A stretch of DNA of 64,000 bases, taken from contig MJGA01000026.1 in assembly GCA_001910725.1 (NCBI GenBank), positions 1-64,000 on the forward strand, written 5' to 3'. Both the position numbers and the translations under genes were made by a program. How positions within the stretch are numbered: position 1 is the stretch's first letter; each line of letters begins with the position of its first letter. The notes beneath the pieces were generated by a model. The model had not been told where the DNA came from. It saw nothing but the letters and a program-made list of their open reading frames with translations, and searched no databases. Positions 1 to 7,848 of the stretch are shown one piece after another. The stretch is from Phanerodontia chrysosporium (lineage: Eukaryota; Basidiomycota; Agaricomycetes; Polyporales; Phanerochaetaceae).

Positions 1-2110
1 GGGGCCGGGAGAGCGGATCAGCGAGGAGATGGGTTTTGCCAGGGCGGTGGATGATGCGGAAGTCGTACTCGGCGAGGTAGGAGGCCCATCGGGCTTGTCG
101 CCGCGTGAGATTCTGCGCAGTCTTCCAGTACTGGAGATTCTGATGATCGGTCCAGATCTCGAAAGGCTCCGGGAGACCTTCGAGGAACTGGCGCCAGTCC
201 TTGAGAGCTTCGATGATTGCAAGCATCTCACGGTCCCAGATCTCGTAGTTCCGCTCGGCGGGGCTCATGGTTTGCGAGCGATACACGATTGGATGCCAGA
301 GACCATCTTCAGGGTTGTGTTGGGCTATGACTCCTCCGGTGGCGTAGCCAGAAGCATCGGTCTCGACGCGAGTTGGCCGATCAATGCTCCACATGGCGAG
401 CACAGGCTGAGTCGTGAAAGCGCGCTTGAGCGTCTCGAAGGCTTCTGCCTGTGCGGGACCCCAATTAAACGGAGTATCCTTCTTCGTCAGATCGTGCAAC
501 GGGCGGCAGATCTTTGAGAAGTCTTTGATGAAACGGCGATAGAAGTTGGCGAACCCGACAAAGCCTCGTACGTCTTTGAGGTTCTTCGGGGTCGGCCACT
601 CGGCTACTGCCTTAACCTTGCCGGGGTCCATGCCAACTTGTCCTTCGCTGATGAGGAGCCCAAGATACTCGATCTCTGAGCGCTCGAACTCGCACTTCTC
701 GGGCCGAAGGTACAGATCGTACTTGGCGAGGCGTGCCAGGACCTCGTGAACAATCTTCCGATGCGAAGCGAGGTCGTTCGACCAGATGAGGATGTCGTCG
801 AGGTAGACTGCGACCTTGCTTTCGGCGATGAGGTCGGCAAAGATGTGATTCATGAGGGCCTGGAACGTGGCAGGGCTGTTGCACAGACCGAAGTACATAA
901 CTCGGGGTTCGAAGAGACCGCGGTTGGTGACGAAGGCGGCTTTCCACTCGTCACCTTCCTTAATCCGGACGTTGTTGTAGCCCCAACGGACGTCGAACTT
1001 GGTGAAGATCTTAGCGCCCTGGAGCTTCCCGATGATGTCGGAGGCGAGCGGAAGGGGGTAGCGATTCTTCACAGTGATGTCGTTGAGCTTGCGATAATCT
1101 TGAATGAACCGGAGCTTGCCGTCTTTCTTCTTGATGAAGAATACAGGGGAGGCGATCGGAGACTTGCTGGGAACGATATAGCCCTTGGCGAGTGCGTCGT
1201 CGATGAACCGCTGTAGTTCCTCGTTCTCGATTGGGGACATGGGGTAGACCTTGGATTTGATCGAGGCCGGGGCGTCCGGAACGAGATCTATCGCGTGATC
1301 CCAGGGTTGATGCTTCGGGAGGCGGTGTGATTCCTCTTCAGAGAACACCTTCTTGTGTCGGTGGTATTCCTTGGGAACCAGCTCTTCAAACGTTTTGGCG
1401 TACTTCTCGCGATTGGCTTCGACAGCGATCGCTTGCGAGTACGTGTAGCCGGCGAGGATCCAGACTTCGTCCTTGGCGTCCTCAACAATGCCTGCTCGAA
1501 GCCATTCACGGCGTTCGGAGCGGTTGGCGTCAATCTGGTGGATACCGAAAACCGGGGTGTCCCCAGCTCCGCCGCGGAGCTGAAACTGGACATCTCCCGT
1601 TTCCCAGTCGATGTTCGGATTCCATTTCTTGAGCCACGGAAGTCCGAGGATGACGTTCTCGGGACCAATGTTCGTGACAAGAAACTCCTCCTTAAACATG
1701 TATGAACCGACAGTCAGCTGGAGTCTGGCGCGATGCGTGATAGACCCTGCTTCGTTCCTAGTTCCGTCGATGTTGTATAGCGTGATTTCCCTTTTGAGCG
1801 GTACCGTGAGGATCTTGTGTTGCTTACAGAAATCCTCGTGGATGAACAACGAAGTCGCACCGGAGTCAATCATTGCAGGCGTGCGAATAGTCTTATTGAT
1901 TCCGGTGAGCTTTATTGGTACACGATAGTGATTCGAAAAGGGGTCTAATACTGATATGGTACATGAGCGGATGATATCGGAAGTGTCCTGTGGTTCTACA
2001 GAAGGCGCCGGAGTTGAATCCGGGCTTGACGAAACGGGGACCGACGATGCGGCGTCACTCCGGCCCCTTAAGCAAAACCCCCGAGCTGCTTTTGTATCAG
2101 AGCCAGCTGA
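1..2110 (-). CDS. pol: Pol polyprotein of element A (protease-RT-RNase H; C-terminus outside window)
   Basis: The frame is open from 2110 to the window edge and has no ATG of its own near the start, so it is expected to be made as a gag-pol fusion. In order: aspartic protease with DSGAT near 1860-1868; an RT region with FFIKKKDGKL near 1140 and the catalytic YLDDIL box near 790-810; RNase H beginning VETDASGYATGG near 330-370; then the connection RPGKTHLLADPLSR at the very edge. The first motif of the RT fingers and the QDYRKLN segment match Ty3/gypsy enzymes, not copia. Gag is read with codons starting at positions divisible by three and pol is read in the -1 frame relative to it. Integrase is not visible, so activity cannot be judged. 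The frame was followed by hand and appears unbroken. Confidence 0.9.
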
Positions 2111-3318
2111 TCACGGAGGGCGGCGATCGCGGCAGCTTGGTCGTCGGACGAGCTACCAGAAGACGAGGAGGCCGGAGACGAGGAGTCCTGCGACGAGGTA
2201 TCCGAAGACGAGGCGCGGACGGCAGCGGTAGCGGGGGCGGTTCTCGGCTTGCCCTCGAGGCGGGCGCGACAGACGCGGGACCAGTGACCCTTCTTGCCAC
2301 AGTGGTTGCAAACCGAGTCGCGGTGAACGGGGTCCGTGGACTTGTGGGACTTCGAGCTGCAGACCTTGCAGCGATCCTTCATGACGGCGTCGAACTGGCG
2401 CTTGAGATCCGTGCCGGTGAGACCCTTAAACAGCTCGTCGATGTTCGCGGCGTCAATATCCATCGCGTTCGGGTCGCAGAAGGCGCGCGCTGACGAGCTA
2501 GCCGGAGTCGAGGACGTCTTGCCTTGCTGTGCCAAGAGGTCTTGCGAGAGCTTGTCCTTCGACCGGTCGACGGCGAAACCCGCGTTCTTGAGCTCGTCGT
2601 ACGTCTCGGGGCCTTTGCCGGTAGCGGGGTTGACCATGTACGAGATCCGCTCGAGGTAGTCCTTATTAAACTTCGTCCGTAGTCGGGCTGCCAGGTCTTC
2701 CGGGGTGAGCTTCGTGCGGCCGGCGAGGGCTTGGAACTCCGCAAAGAACTCTGCGAACCGACGGTTGCCTTGCGTACATGCCTGCAGCTTGCTGAGAGCC
2801 TCGGCCTTCTCGTCCATGGGCTCGAACCGGTTCTTGAAAGCCTCCCAGAACGTAGCGCGAGAGCCGTCGAATATCTGAGTGCCGTCTGCCGCTTGCTCGA
2901 TGTACTGCCGTGCCCATTCGGCCGCTTCGTCCTGCATAAAGGAAAGAGCGCCGACGATCCACTTCTGGCCGTCTACCAAGATCTTGCCGGATTCGGGGTC
3001 TCGCTGGAGGTTGCCGTTGACGTCGCGCTTGCCGAATTTCTCCGGCTGTCCATCGGCGTAGATGCGATAGGCGGCGCGGAAGAGACGGGCCGTGTCCGAA
3101 CCTTTCCCTTTGAATGGGACGGGCTTCTCGACGAAGGGCAGCTCCTTGTTCGCGTTAACCGTGGCGTTGACCGTTGTGTGATTGTTACCGATGGCCTGGG
3201 CCAGAGTGTTGACAGTGTTGGTGAGCTGCGTCATCGCCTGGGCCATTTGCAGGAGCGCAGCAGAAACGGGGTCGGGAGGCGCCGGACCGGGCGGCGCTCC
3301 TCCGGGAGTGCTGGACAT
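2068..3318 (-). CDS. gag: Gag of element A
   Basis: 416-residue capsid-nucleocapsid protein starting at the ATG at 3318. It begins with a Pro/Gly-rich leader and a Thr/Asn-rich stretch. Next comes a helical capsid domain with the usual features of Ty3-type Gag (AEWARQYIEQ, then FFAEFQALAGRTKLTPEDL). It ends in a nucleocapsid tail with a CCHC zinc knuckle, CNHCGKKGHWSRVC, preceded by a second Cys/His cluster (CKVCSSKSH), and a Ser-rich segment. Gag packages the element RNA into virus-like particles in the cytoplasm. The ORF is uninterrupted. The stop TAA is at 2068-2070, inside the overlap with pol. Confidence 0.92.
   Translation of the reverse strand: MSSTPGGAPPGPAPPDPVSAALLQMAQAMTQLTNTVNTLAQAIGNNHTTVNATVNANKELPFVEKPVPFKGKGSDTARLFRAAYRIYADGQPEKFGKRDVNGNLQRDPESGKILVDGQKWIVGALSFMQDEAAEWARQYIEQAADGTQIFDGSRATFWEAFKNRFEPMDEKAEALSKLQACTQGNRRFAEFFAEFQALAGRTKLTPEDLAARLRTKFNKDYLERISYMVNPATGKGPETYDELKNAGFAVDRSKDKLSQDLLAQQGKTSSTPASSSARAFCDPNAMDIDAANIDELFKGLTGTDLKRQFDAVMKDRCKVCSSKSHKSTDPVHRDSVCNHCGKKGHWSRVCRARLEGKPRTAPATAAVRASSSDTSSQDSSSPASSSSGSSSDDQAAAIAALRDQLALIQKQLGGFA
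2074..2080 (-). promoter_or_regulatory. Predicted -1 ribosomal frameshift site GGGTTTT, element A
   Basis: In the gag frame the last codons read GGG GGT TTT GCT TAA. The heptamer G GGT TTT has the X XXY YYZ form, and slipping by one base puts the ribosome exactly in the pol frame, which is open from 2110. The gag stop follows after one more codon. The same heptamer is used by barley yellow dwarf virus (established knowledge); function here is inferred. No downstream pseudoknot was modelled. Confidence 0.7.
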
Positions 3319-3858
3319 ATTGGGGGGACGGGGAGTATTGGCTCCTGAGTGAGCGCGAGAGAGATCGAGGGGCGAGGGAGCGGGTTCGTGGTCGGAGAGG
3401 ACAGAGCCGAGCGATGTCTCGGGAGACGGGTGGTGGCTGCTGTCCGGGGGACTGCGGTCGGGAGTATTCGGAGTAGTGGCAGAGGCGCGGGCGAATTCCA
3501 GCCGTTGCGCGAAGTGGGGGCGCTCGAATTGGGTTTCTCGAGTGTTCGGTGGGAGTTGTGGGGCCGCTGGAGCGCTTTCTCGATGTGGACAGGGTTGTTC
3601 GTTACAGGGAACGAATTGCCAATTTTCCCCTCGATCGATGAGGTGAAAATCGCGAACTGTATAGTCCTCGAGATTTCGCGCAAAGAAGTGCGGATCGCGC
3701 GAGCAGTCGTAATCCAGAGCGACACGAGATATATTTATTTAATCAAAGTATCCGGCCTGGTACACTATGTCTAATTCTCCCACGATGCGGCGGAAGTTGC
3801 GCCTTAAACCGACGAACGAAATGTCACCAATCTGAGCCAGACCTAGCTCGTATTGGTG
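3319..3858 (-). other. Leader segment between pre-gag ORF and gag, element A
   Basis: 540 bp with no supported gene. On the minus strand it contains no ATG in any frame before the gag start, so a scanning ribosome passing the pre-gag ORF would meet the gag ATG first. The longer open frames here on either strand look like chance ORFs. Confidence 0.5.
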
Positions 3859-4475
3859 TCACTCCTTAAACGTGGTGGTGGGAGCGAGGCGGCTGAGCTC
3901 GTTGTGGATCTGTCGAAGACGTTCGAGCAGCTGGCAGACGCCGTGCGCGCGGTCGCTGTTGACGAGGTGGAAGAGGTCGACTTCTTCGACGGCCTTGAGA
4001 CGCTTGATGGTCGCGTCGAGCTTGGGCGTGAAGATGCCGACAAGGTCGGTGGGGGAGTACTTGGGGATGTCGATGCCGACGGGCTTGCGGGCGATAGGCT
4101 CGTACATCGGGGCGGCGCTGAGGCGCTCTGCCAAACTGAGCTTCGAGGAGGAGGCAGCTACGGTGGCCTGGACTTCTTGCGCCTCTCGTTGGCGCTGCTC
4201 GCGGATGCGGTTGCCTACGCGTTGTTCGGCCTCACGGGCCTCGCGAACGGCGGTCCAGTTGATGGAGGGGACGGAGGGTGGAGGCTGGGGAGCGTGGACA
4301 CGTACTTGACGACTGCCTTGACTTTGCGGTCCGTCCACTTGACGGGGTTACCGGCCTCGCGACGACGTTGGAGGCGGTCGAAAATGCGTTGGGGGATGTG
4401 GTCCTTGAGCTGGACGTCTTTCGGCACTGCAAATGCAAGCCTCAGCAACGTGTACGGAGTGAGCGGGCTGCTCGA
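3859..4475 (-). pseudogene. Pre-gag ORF of element A, split between two frames, no AUG start
   Basis: Two overlapping open frames precede gag. The first opens at 4475 after a TAG and runs to 4215. It reads TPYTLLRLAFAVPKD and then a basic segment with RIFDRLQRRREAG. The second is open over 4338-3859 and reads INWTAVREAREAEQRVGNR, then a helical C-terminal half ending near LSRLAPTTTFKE. The natural join is near 4290, where one extra or missing base would fuse them. Neither frame has an ATG at its start; the only ATG is internal, in SAAPMYEPI. Amino-acid composition and third-position GC look coding. It is not an env gene: there is no signal peptide or membrane span. It could be an accessory protein translated from a non-AUG codon, or a decayed N-terminal gag extension. 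Compare the AUG-less ORF of element D. Confidence 0.5.
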
Positions 4476-4567
4476 CTACGACGTACTCGCTTTAATCGGT
4501 GGGGATAAACTTTTTTAAACGGGGTTTGGGGGGAGCGGTAGGGAGAAATGCCTAGGGCACCCAAAAG

Positions 4568-4577
4568 ATCTCGACCT
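4568..4577 (-). other. Self-priming primer-binding site, element A
   Basis: On the minus strand AGGTCGAGAT follows the LTR end after two bases (TT). It is the perfect complement of the predicted 5' end of the element's own RNA, ATCTCGACCT at 4770-4761, which starts 34 bases after the beginning of the TATATAA box. The complement is 10 nt long. This is the arrangement of the Tf1-type self-primed retrotransposons of fission yeast. Confidence 0.7.
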
Positions 4578-4579
4578 AA

Positions 4580-5024
4580 TGTCGCGGAGCAGGGGCTCAA
4601 CGCTTCACGAGGGAGCACAAGTGGGGAGGTCGACGAGATGGCGCGGCGGAGCGAATCACGCAGCGACGAACGGTTTGTTCAACTGTCCGTATTGACCAAG
4701 ATAACATTAGCAAACTATTCTACTATACAAGCTGGGGCTTACCTGTCCGTATTGACCAAGAGGTCGAGATGACGGACAGGAGCGAGGAGTACTACCCTTA
4801 TATACTACAGAGTCTTTAGGGCAGGCTGTACGATTATCTAAGCTGATGGGCAGCGCTTGGCATAGCCAGCGAGGCTGCGACGTGGACTGCGCGGCGAGGC
4901 TGTGCGGGGCTATGTCACGAGGCTGTGTCAGCTGGCAGTGTCTCGAGGCTGCGTCGGGCCGAAGCTGTGTCATCAGGCTGATCAGCTCGGCGTGTCTCGG
5001 CGAGGGGAGTCATCCGGGATGACA
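4580..5024 (-). repeat. 5' LTR of element A (445 bp)
   Basis: The unit begins TGTCATCC and ends GCGACA on the minus strand, so it has TG...CA ends. It is matched in inverted orientation by the solo LTR at 5258-5705. The inner end is fixed by divergence of the two copies exactly before the primer site. It contains a TATA box and predicted RNA start pointing into gag. Confidence 0.8.
4798..4804 (-). promoter_or_regulatory. TATA box of element A LTR
   Basis: TATATAA on the minus strand. The sequence complementary to the primer site begins at 4770, the expected distance for an RNA start, which independently supports this as the promoter. Confidence 0.65.
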
Positions 5025-5257
5025 GTGCCTCCTCGGCGATCCGGGGAACCGGTTGCAAGGCAGACCGGTGATCCGGGCGGTGTCTGAGCGCGCAGCGGGA
5101 TGCGCTGGCGTCTAGGGGTGATGCGCCATCAGGGCGCTGGCGCTGAGTGGCCAGGCGCTGAGTGTGGGCGGCTAGGACTCCAGACGGCACGAGGGCTGCT
5201 CGCCCGTTGGATTAATCGAGGAAAATAGCCAAAAATCGGCGAAAAATAGGGCAGCAC
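5025..5257. other. Spacer between two head-to-head LTRs
   Basis: 233 bp with no recognisable gene. GC-rich on the left, with an AT-rich end near 5225-5250 containing three AAAAAT(C/A)GGC-like repeats. Both flanking LTR promoters point away from it. Confidence 0.4.
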
Positions 5258-5705
5258 CGTCACATCCGTGACAATGACTCCCCTCGCTGAGACACGCCAA
5301 GCTGATCAGCCTGATGACATAGCCTCGGCCCGACACAGCCTCGGACACTGCCAGCTGACACAGCCTCGTGACATAGCCCCGCACAGCCTCGCCGCGCAGC
5401 CTGCGTCGCAGCCTCGCTGGCTATGCCAAGCATTGCCCATCAGCTTAGGTAATCGTACAGCCTGCCCTAGAGTACTGTAGTATATAAGGGTAGCTCTCCT
5501 CGCTCCTGTTCATCATCTCGACCTCTTGGTCAATACGGACAGGTAAGCCTCAGTTTGTATAGTAGCATAGCGTGCTAATGTATCTTGGTCAATACGGACA
5601 GCTGAGCAAGTTTGTTCGTCGCTGCGTGATTCGCTCCGCCACGCCTCGTCGTCGACCTCCCCACTTGCCCTCCCTCGTGAAGCGTTGAGCCCTAGCTCCG
5701 CGACA
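5258..5705 (+). repeat. Solo LTR related to element A, opposite orientation
   Basis: About 448 bp with clear but imperfect identity to the LTR at 4580-5024, inverted. It has its own TATATAA box at 5481-5487 and the same start region (ATCTCGACCTC from 5515), and ends GCGACA. No primer site or internal sequence follows, so it is a solo LTR. The left boundary is uncertain: starting at TGACAATG (5269) gives flanks ATCCG/CTCCG, a 4/5 match for a target duplication. Confidence 0.7.
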
Positions 5706-5782
5706 CTCCGTAACTTCCTTTGAACCCTGGCGTTCTCCATGAGCAGAGTTGGCTCGGAGATTCAGCGTCATGACACACGTAC

Positions 5783-5909
5783 CATGTCCAATTTGAGAGC
5801 ATTGGTCAGTGAGAGCATGACTGTAATAGTGTCATTGCGCACGAGGGAGTACATGTAGAAGAGTGCGAACTTGCCATCTTCAGTTGCAGAGACACACAGC
5901 ATGTCGTCT
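5783..5909 (-). pseudogene. Decayed RecQ/DEAD-type helicase exon, part 2 (left of element B)
   Basis: Continuation of the exon at 13675-13774 after the element B insertion. It reads DDMLCVSATEDGKFALFYMY, then SLVRNDTITV and LTNALKLDM, followed by a GTACGT donor at 5782. The context resembles motif I and motif Ia of RecQ-like helicases found in many copies in agaricomycete genomes (family knowledge). The Walker A core G-x-G-K-S/T is altered: ATEDGKF lacks one glycine and the Ser/Thr, so the protein would not bind ATP normally. Sequence further left is replaced by the solo LTR. Confidence 0.5.
5905..5909 (+). repeat. Target-site duplication of element B, left copy (CGTCT)
   Basis: CGTCT immediately before the 5' LTR; identical to 13675-13679 immediately after the 3' LTR. 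Confidence 0.95.
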
Positions 5910-6440
5910 TGTCATGGCGCTGAAATCCCGAGCCAACTCCGGGTCACGGAGAACGCCGGAGTTCGAGGGAAGCTACGGAGTAGCACGGACATTCGGAGTT
6001 GCGACTCCGGTTGGTTGCTAAGGTCTTATCTTCACCACATGCCTTCATCATCTCGCAAACCTTTACCCCTTCGTTCCTGAGACAAATCCCAGATTGGAAG
6101 TATGATATGTTTTGTACATCTCCGACCATCTCCACGAACTCCGGACTCAGTAGTATATAAGCTCCCGCGCTAGCACTTGTATCCTCAGTTCGGATATCGA
6201 CTTAGGTCCCCTTGTACCCTCTCGACTCTGCTTAATCCTTTCTCGCAATCTCTGTGTGGGCCCGAACCCCGCCACTTCTCCGTATCTCCGACTCTGAAAT
6301 CCAGGCAACGCAGACCGCCGAGGGCGCAGCCCTTTAAGGCTGAAGCCGACTGCCATCCGACCTCCGACCTCCGCCCTTCTCCGACCCTTTCTCCGCTCTG
6401 TTCTCCGTTCTCCGGCCCATCTCCGACCCGCACCTTGACA
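5910..6440 (+). repeat. 5' LTR of element B (531 bp)
   Basis: TGTCATGG...CTTGACA. It differs from the 3' copy only at GAGGGCGCAG versus GAGGGTGCAG and at CTCCGCTCTG versus CTCCGCTCCG. Confidence 0.96.
6154..6160 (+). promoter_or_regulatory. TATA box and predicted RNA start of element B
   Basis: TATATAA; the predicted transcript start is at 6187, 33 bases after its first base, because AGTTCGGATAT at 6187-6197 is the exact complement of the primer site. No ATG occurs between the start and gag at 6469. Confidence 0.7.
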
Positions 6441-6442
6441 GT

Positions 6443-6453
6443 ATATCCGAACT
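6443..6453 (+). other. Self-priming primer-binding site, element B
   Basis: ATATCCGAACT lies two bases after the LTR and is the 11-nt perfect complement of 6187-6197, the predicted RNA 5' end. Pairing stops at both ends exactly after 11 nt. Tf1-type self-priming is inferred. Confidence 0.75.
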
Positions 6454-6468
6454 CACACTCGGCACTGC

Positions 6469-7848
6469 ATGAGCGCCTTCCAGCAGGCGTACGGACACAT
6501 CAACGTCCGGCCGCGACGTTCCACGTCGCAACGATCCGTGTCGCGACGACACACAACTCCAGACGAGGACCGGTTCGAAGAACTAGGTCCAGACGAGGAA
6601 CCCAAGGCTGCAGAGCCGCAGCCGGGAAACCGGGCCTCTGGGGAACCTCCGGTCCCGGAATTCCACATGCCTCGCGAATCCCCGAACAACCCGTTCCAGG
6701 ATTCCGACCGGAGTAGAGAGGGCTCCCAGTCCCGTTCCGGCTCTCGACGTTCGGAGCCACGGAACGAGGAAGCTCCGCAATCGGACATAGTCCGGTTAGC
6801 GGAGGTACTGGAACGATTAACTCGTAAGACGTCCTCCTCTCCTCCGCCCCGCTCTGTGAAGGTCCGGAAGCCCGACCCGTTCGATGGCTCCGACCCACAG
6901 AAGCTCAACACCTTCCTGCTCCAGTGTCAACTGGCCTTCCGGACTGATACCCGGAGTTCCTCCCGGGGTCAGGACAAGGTCAGCTTCGCTCTCTCGTACC
7001 TCAAGGGTACTGCGTTGGACTGGTTCGAACCAGCCATCATGAGGGGCGAAGATCCGGAATGGATTGACGACTGGGACATCTTCGTGGAGGAACTCCAGTC
7101 AAACTTCGGAGTCTTTGACCCGGAGGGCGACGCGGAGTCCAAACTCCAGACGCTAACCATGCGCGACGATAAGCCGTGCGCAAAATACCTTGCTGAATTC
7201 AACAGGTTAGCATCCCGAGTTCAGTGGAGCGAGCCGGCCTTGTGCTTCTTGCTCTACAAGGGCCTTCCAGCCCGGCTCAAGGACAAGATCTCCGAGTCCC
7301 CGTCCGGCAAGCCTAAAACGCTGGCCGGAATGCGGAGAATGATCCAGCTATACGACCGGCGATATTGGGAGCGCCAGGAAGAGATCCGCCGTGAACGGGG
7401 GTCTCAGCCAAAAGCCAGCTCGGCGCAGAACTCCGGCTCTCGGAGTAACAACTCCGGAGGCAGTTCTAACAATGCGTCGAGCAGCGGCAACGGCAACCAG
7501 GCTGCTAAGTCCAGCAGCAACAACAACCAGGCAAAGGGTTCGAACTCCGGGGGCAGGAATGACACTCCGAACCCGAGGGCGAACTCCGCGCCGCGGCCCG
7601 GAAACAACAGCGGCGGCAACAACTCCACCGCTGACAGGGCAAAGGCAATGGGTTTGGACAAGAACGGTAAGCTAACGCCAGAGGAGCGTAAACGCCGTTT
7701 CGAAAACAACTTGTGCATGTTCTGTGCAAAGCCCGGCCACAAGGCCCGGGACTGTACCAACCCCGCCTCTACGGCCTCTCAGGCTAAGGCCCGCTCGGCT
7801 ACGACCACGAGCTCCGCTACTCCGCAGAGCTCGGAGTCAAAAGCCTGA
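6469..7848 (+). CDS. gag: Gag of element B
   Basis: 459 residues from the first ATG of the predicted transcript. The N-terminal third is charged and Ser/Arg/Pro-rich. The capsid domain follows, with KLNTFLLQCQLAFRT, FALSYLKGTALDWFEP and CAKYLAEFNRLASRVQW, typical of Ty3/gypsy chromovirus Gag (retrotrans_gag family). An Asn/Ser/Gly-rich linker of about 90 residues leads to a CCHC knuckle, CMFCAKPGHKARDC, near residue 420. Gag forms the particle and binds RNA. The stop TGA (7846-7848) lies within the pol overlap. No interruption is seen. Confidence 0.95.
   Translation: MSAFQQAYGHINVRPRRSTSQRSVSRRHTTPDEDRFEELGPDEEPKAAEPQPGNRASGEPPVPEFHMPRESPNNPFQDSDRSREGSQSRSGSRRSEPRNEEAPQSDIVRLAEVLERLTRKTSSSPPPRSVKVRKPDPFDGSDPQKLNTFLLQCQLAFRTDTRSSSRGQDKVSFALSYLKGTALDWFEPAIMRGEDPEWIDDWDIFVEELQSNFGVFDPEGDAESKLQTLTMRDDKPCAKYLAEFNRLASRVQWSEPALCFLLYKGLPARLKDKISESPSGKPKTLAGMRRMIQLYDRRYWERQEEIRRERGSQPKASSAQNSGSRSNNSGGSSNNASSSGNGNQAAKSSSNNNQAKGSNSGGRNDTPNPRANSAPRPGNNSGGNNSTADRAKAMGLDKNGKLTPEERKRRFENNLCMFCAKPGHKARDCTNPASTASQAKARSATTTSSATPQSSESKA

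Larger units (their letters stand above)
1..5024 (-). mobile_element. Ty3/gypsy LTR retrotransposon A, partial (5' LTR to pol; 3' end outside window)
   Basis: Read on the minus strand the order is 5' LTR (5024-4580), two-base gap, primer site, long leader with an extra ORF, gag, -1 overlap, then pol with protease, reverse transcriptase and RNase H up to the window edge. Integrase and the 3' LTR lie outside. No stop codon interrupts gag, or pol as far as it can be read. The extra pre-gag ORF is split between two frames. Target duplication and LTR age cannot be judged without the other end. Confidence 0.9.

Noticed and set aside
5258..5705. Solo LTR as the 3' LTR of element A
   Set aside because: It is inverted relative to element A and lies upstream of its 5' LTR, so it cannot be the other end of the same insertion.
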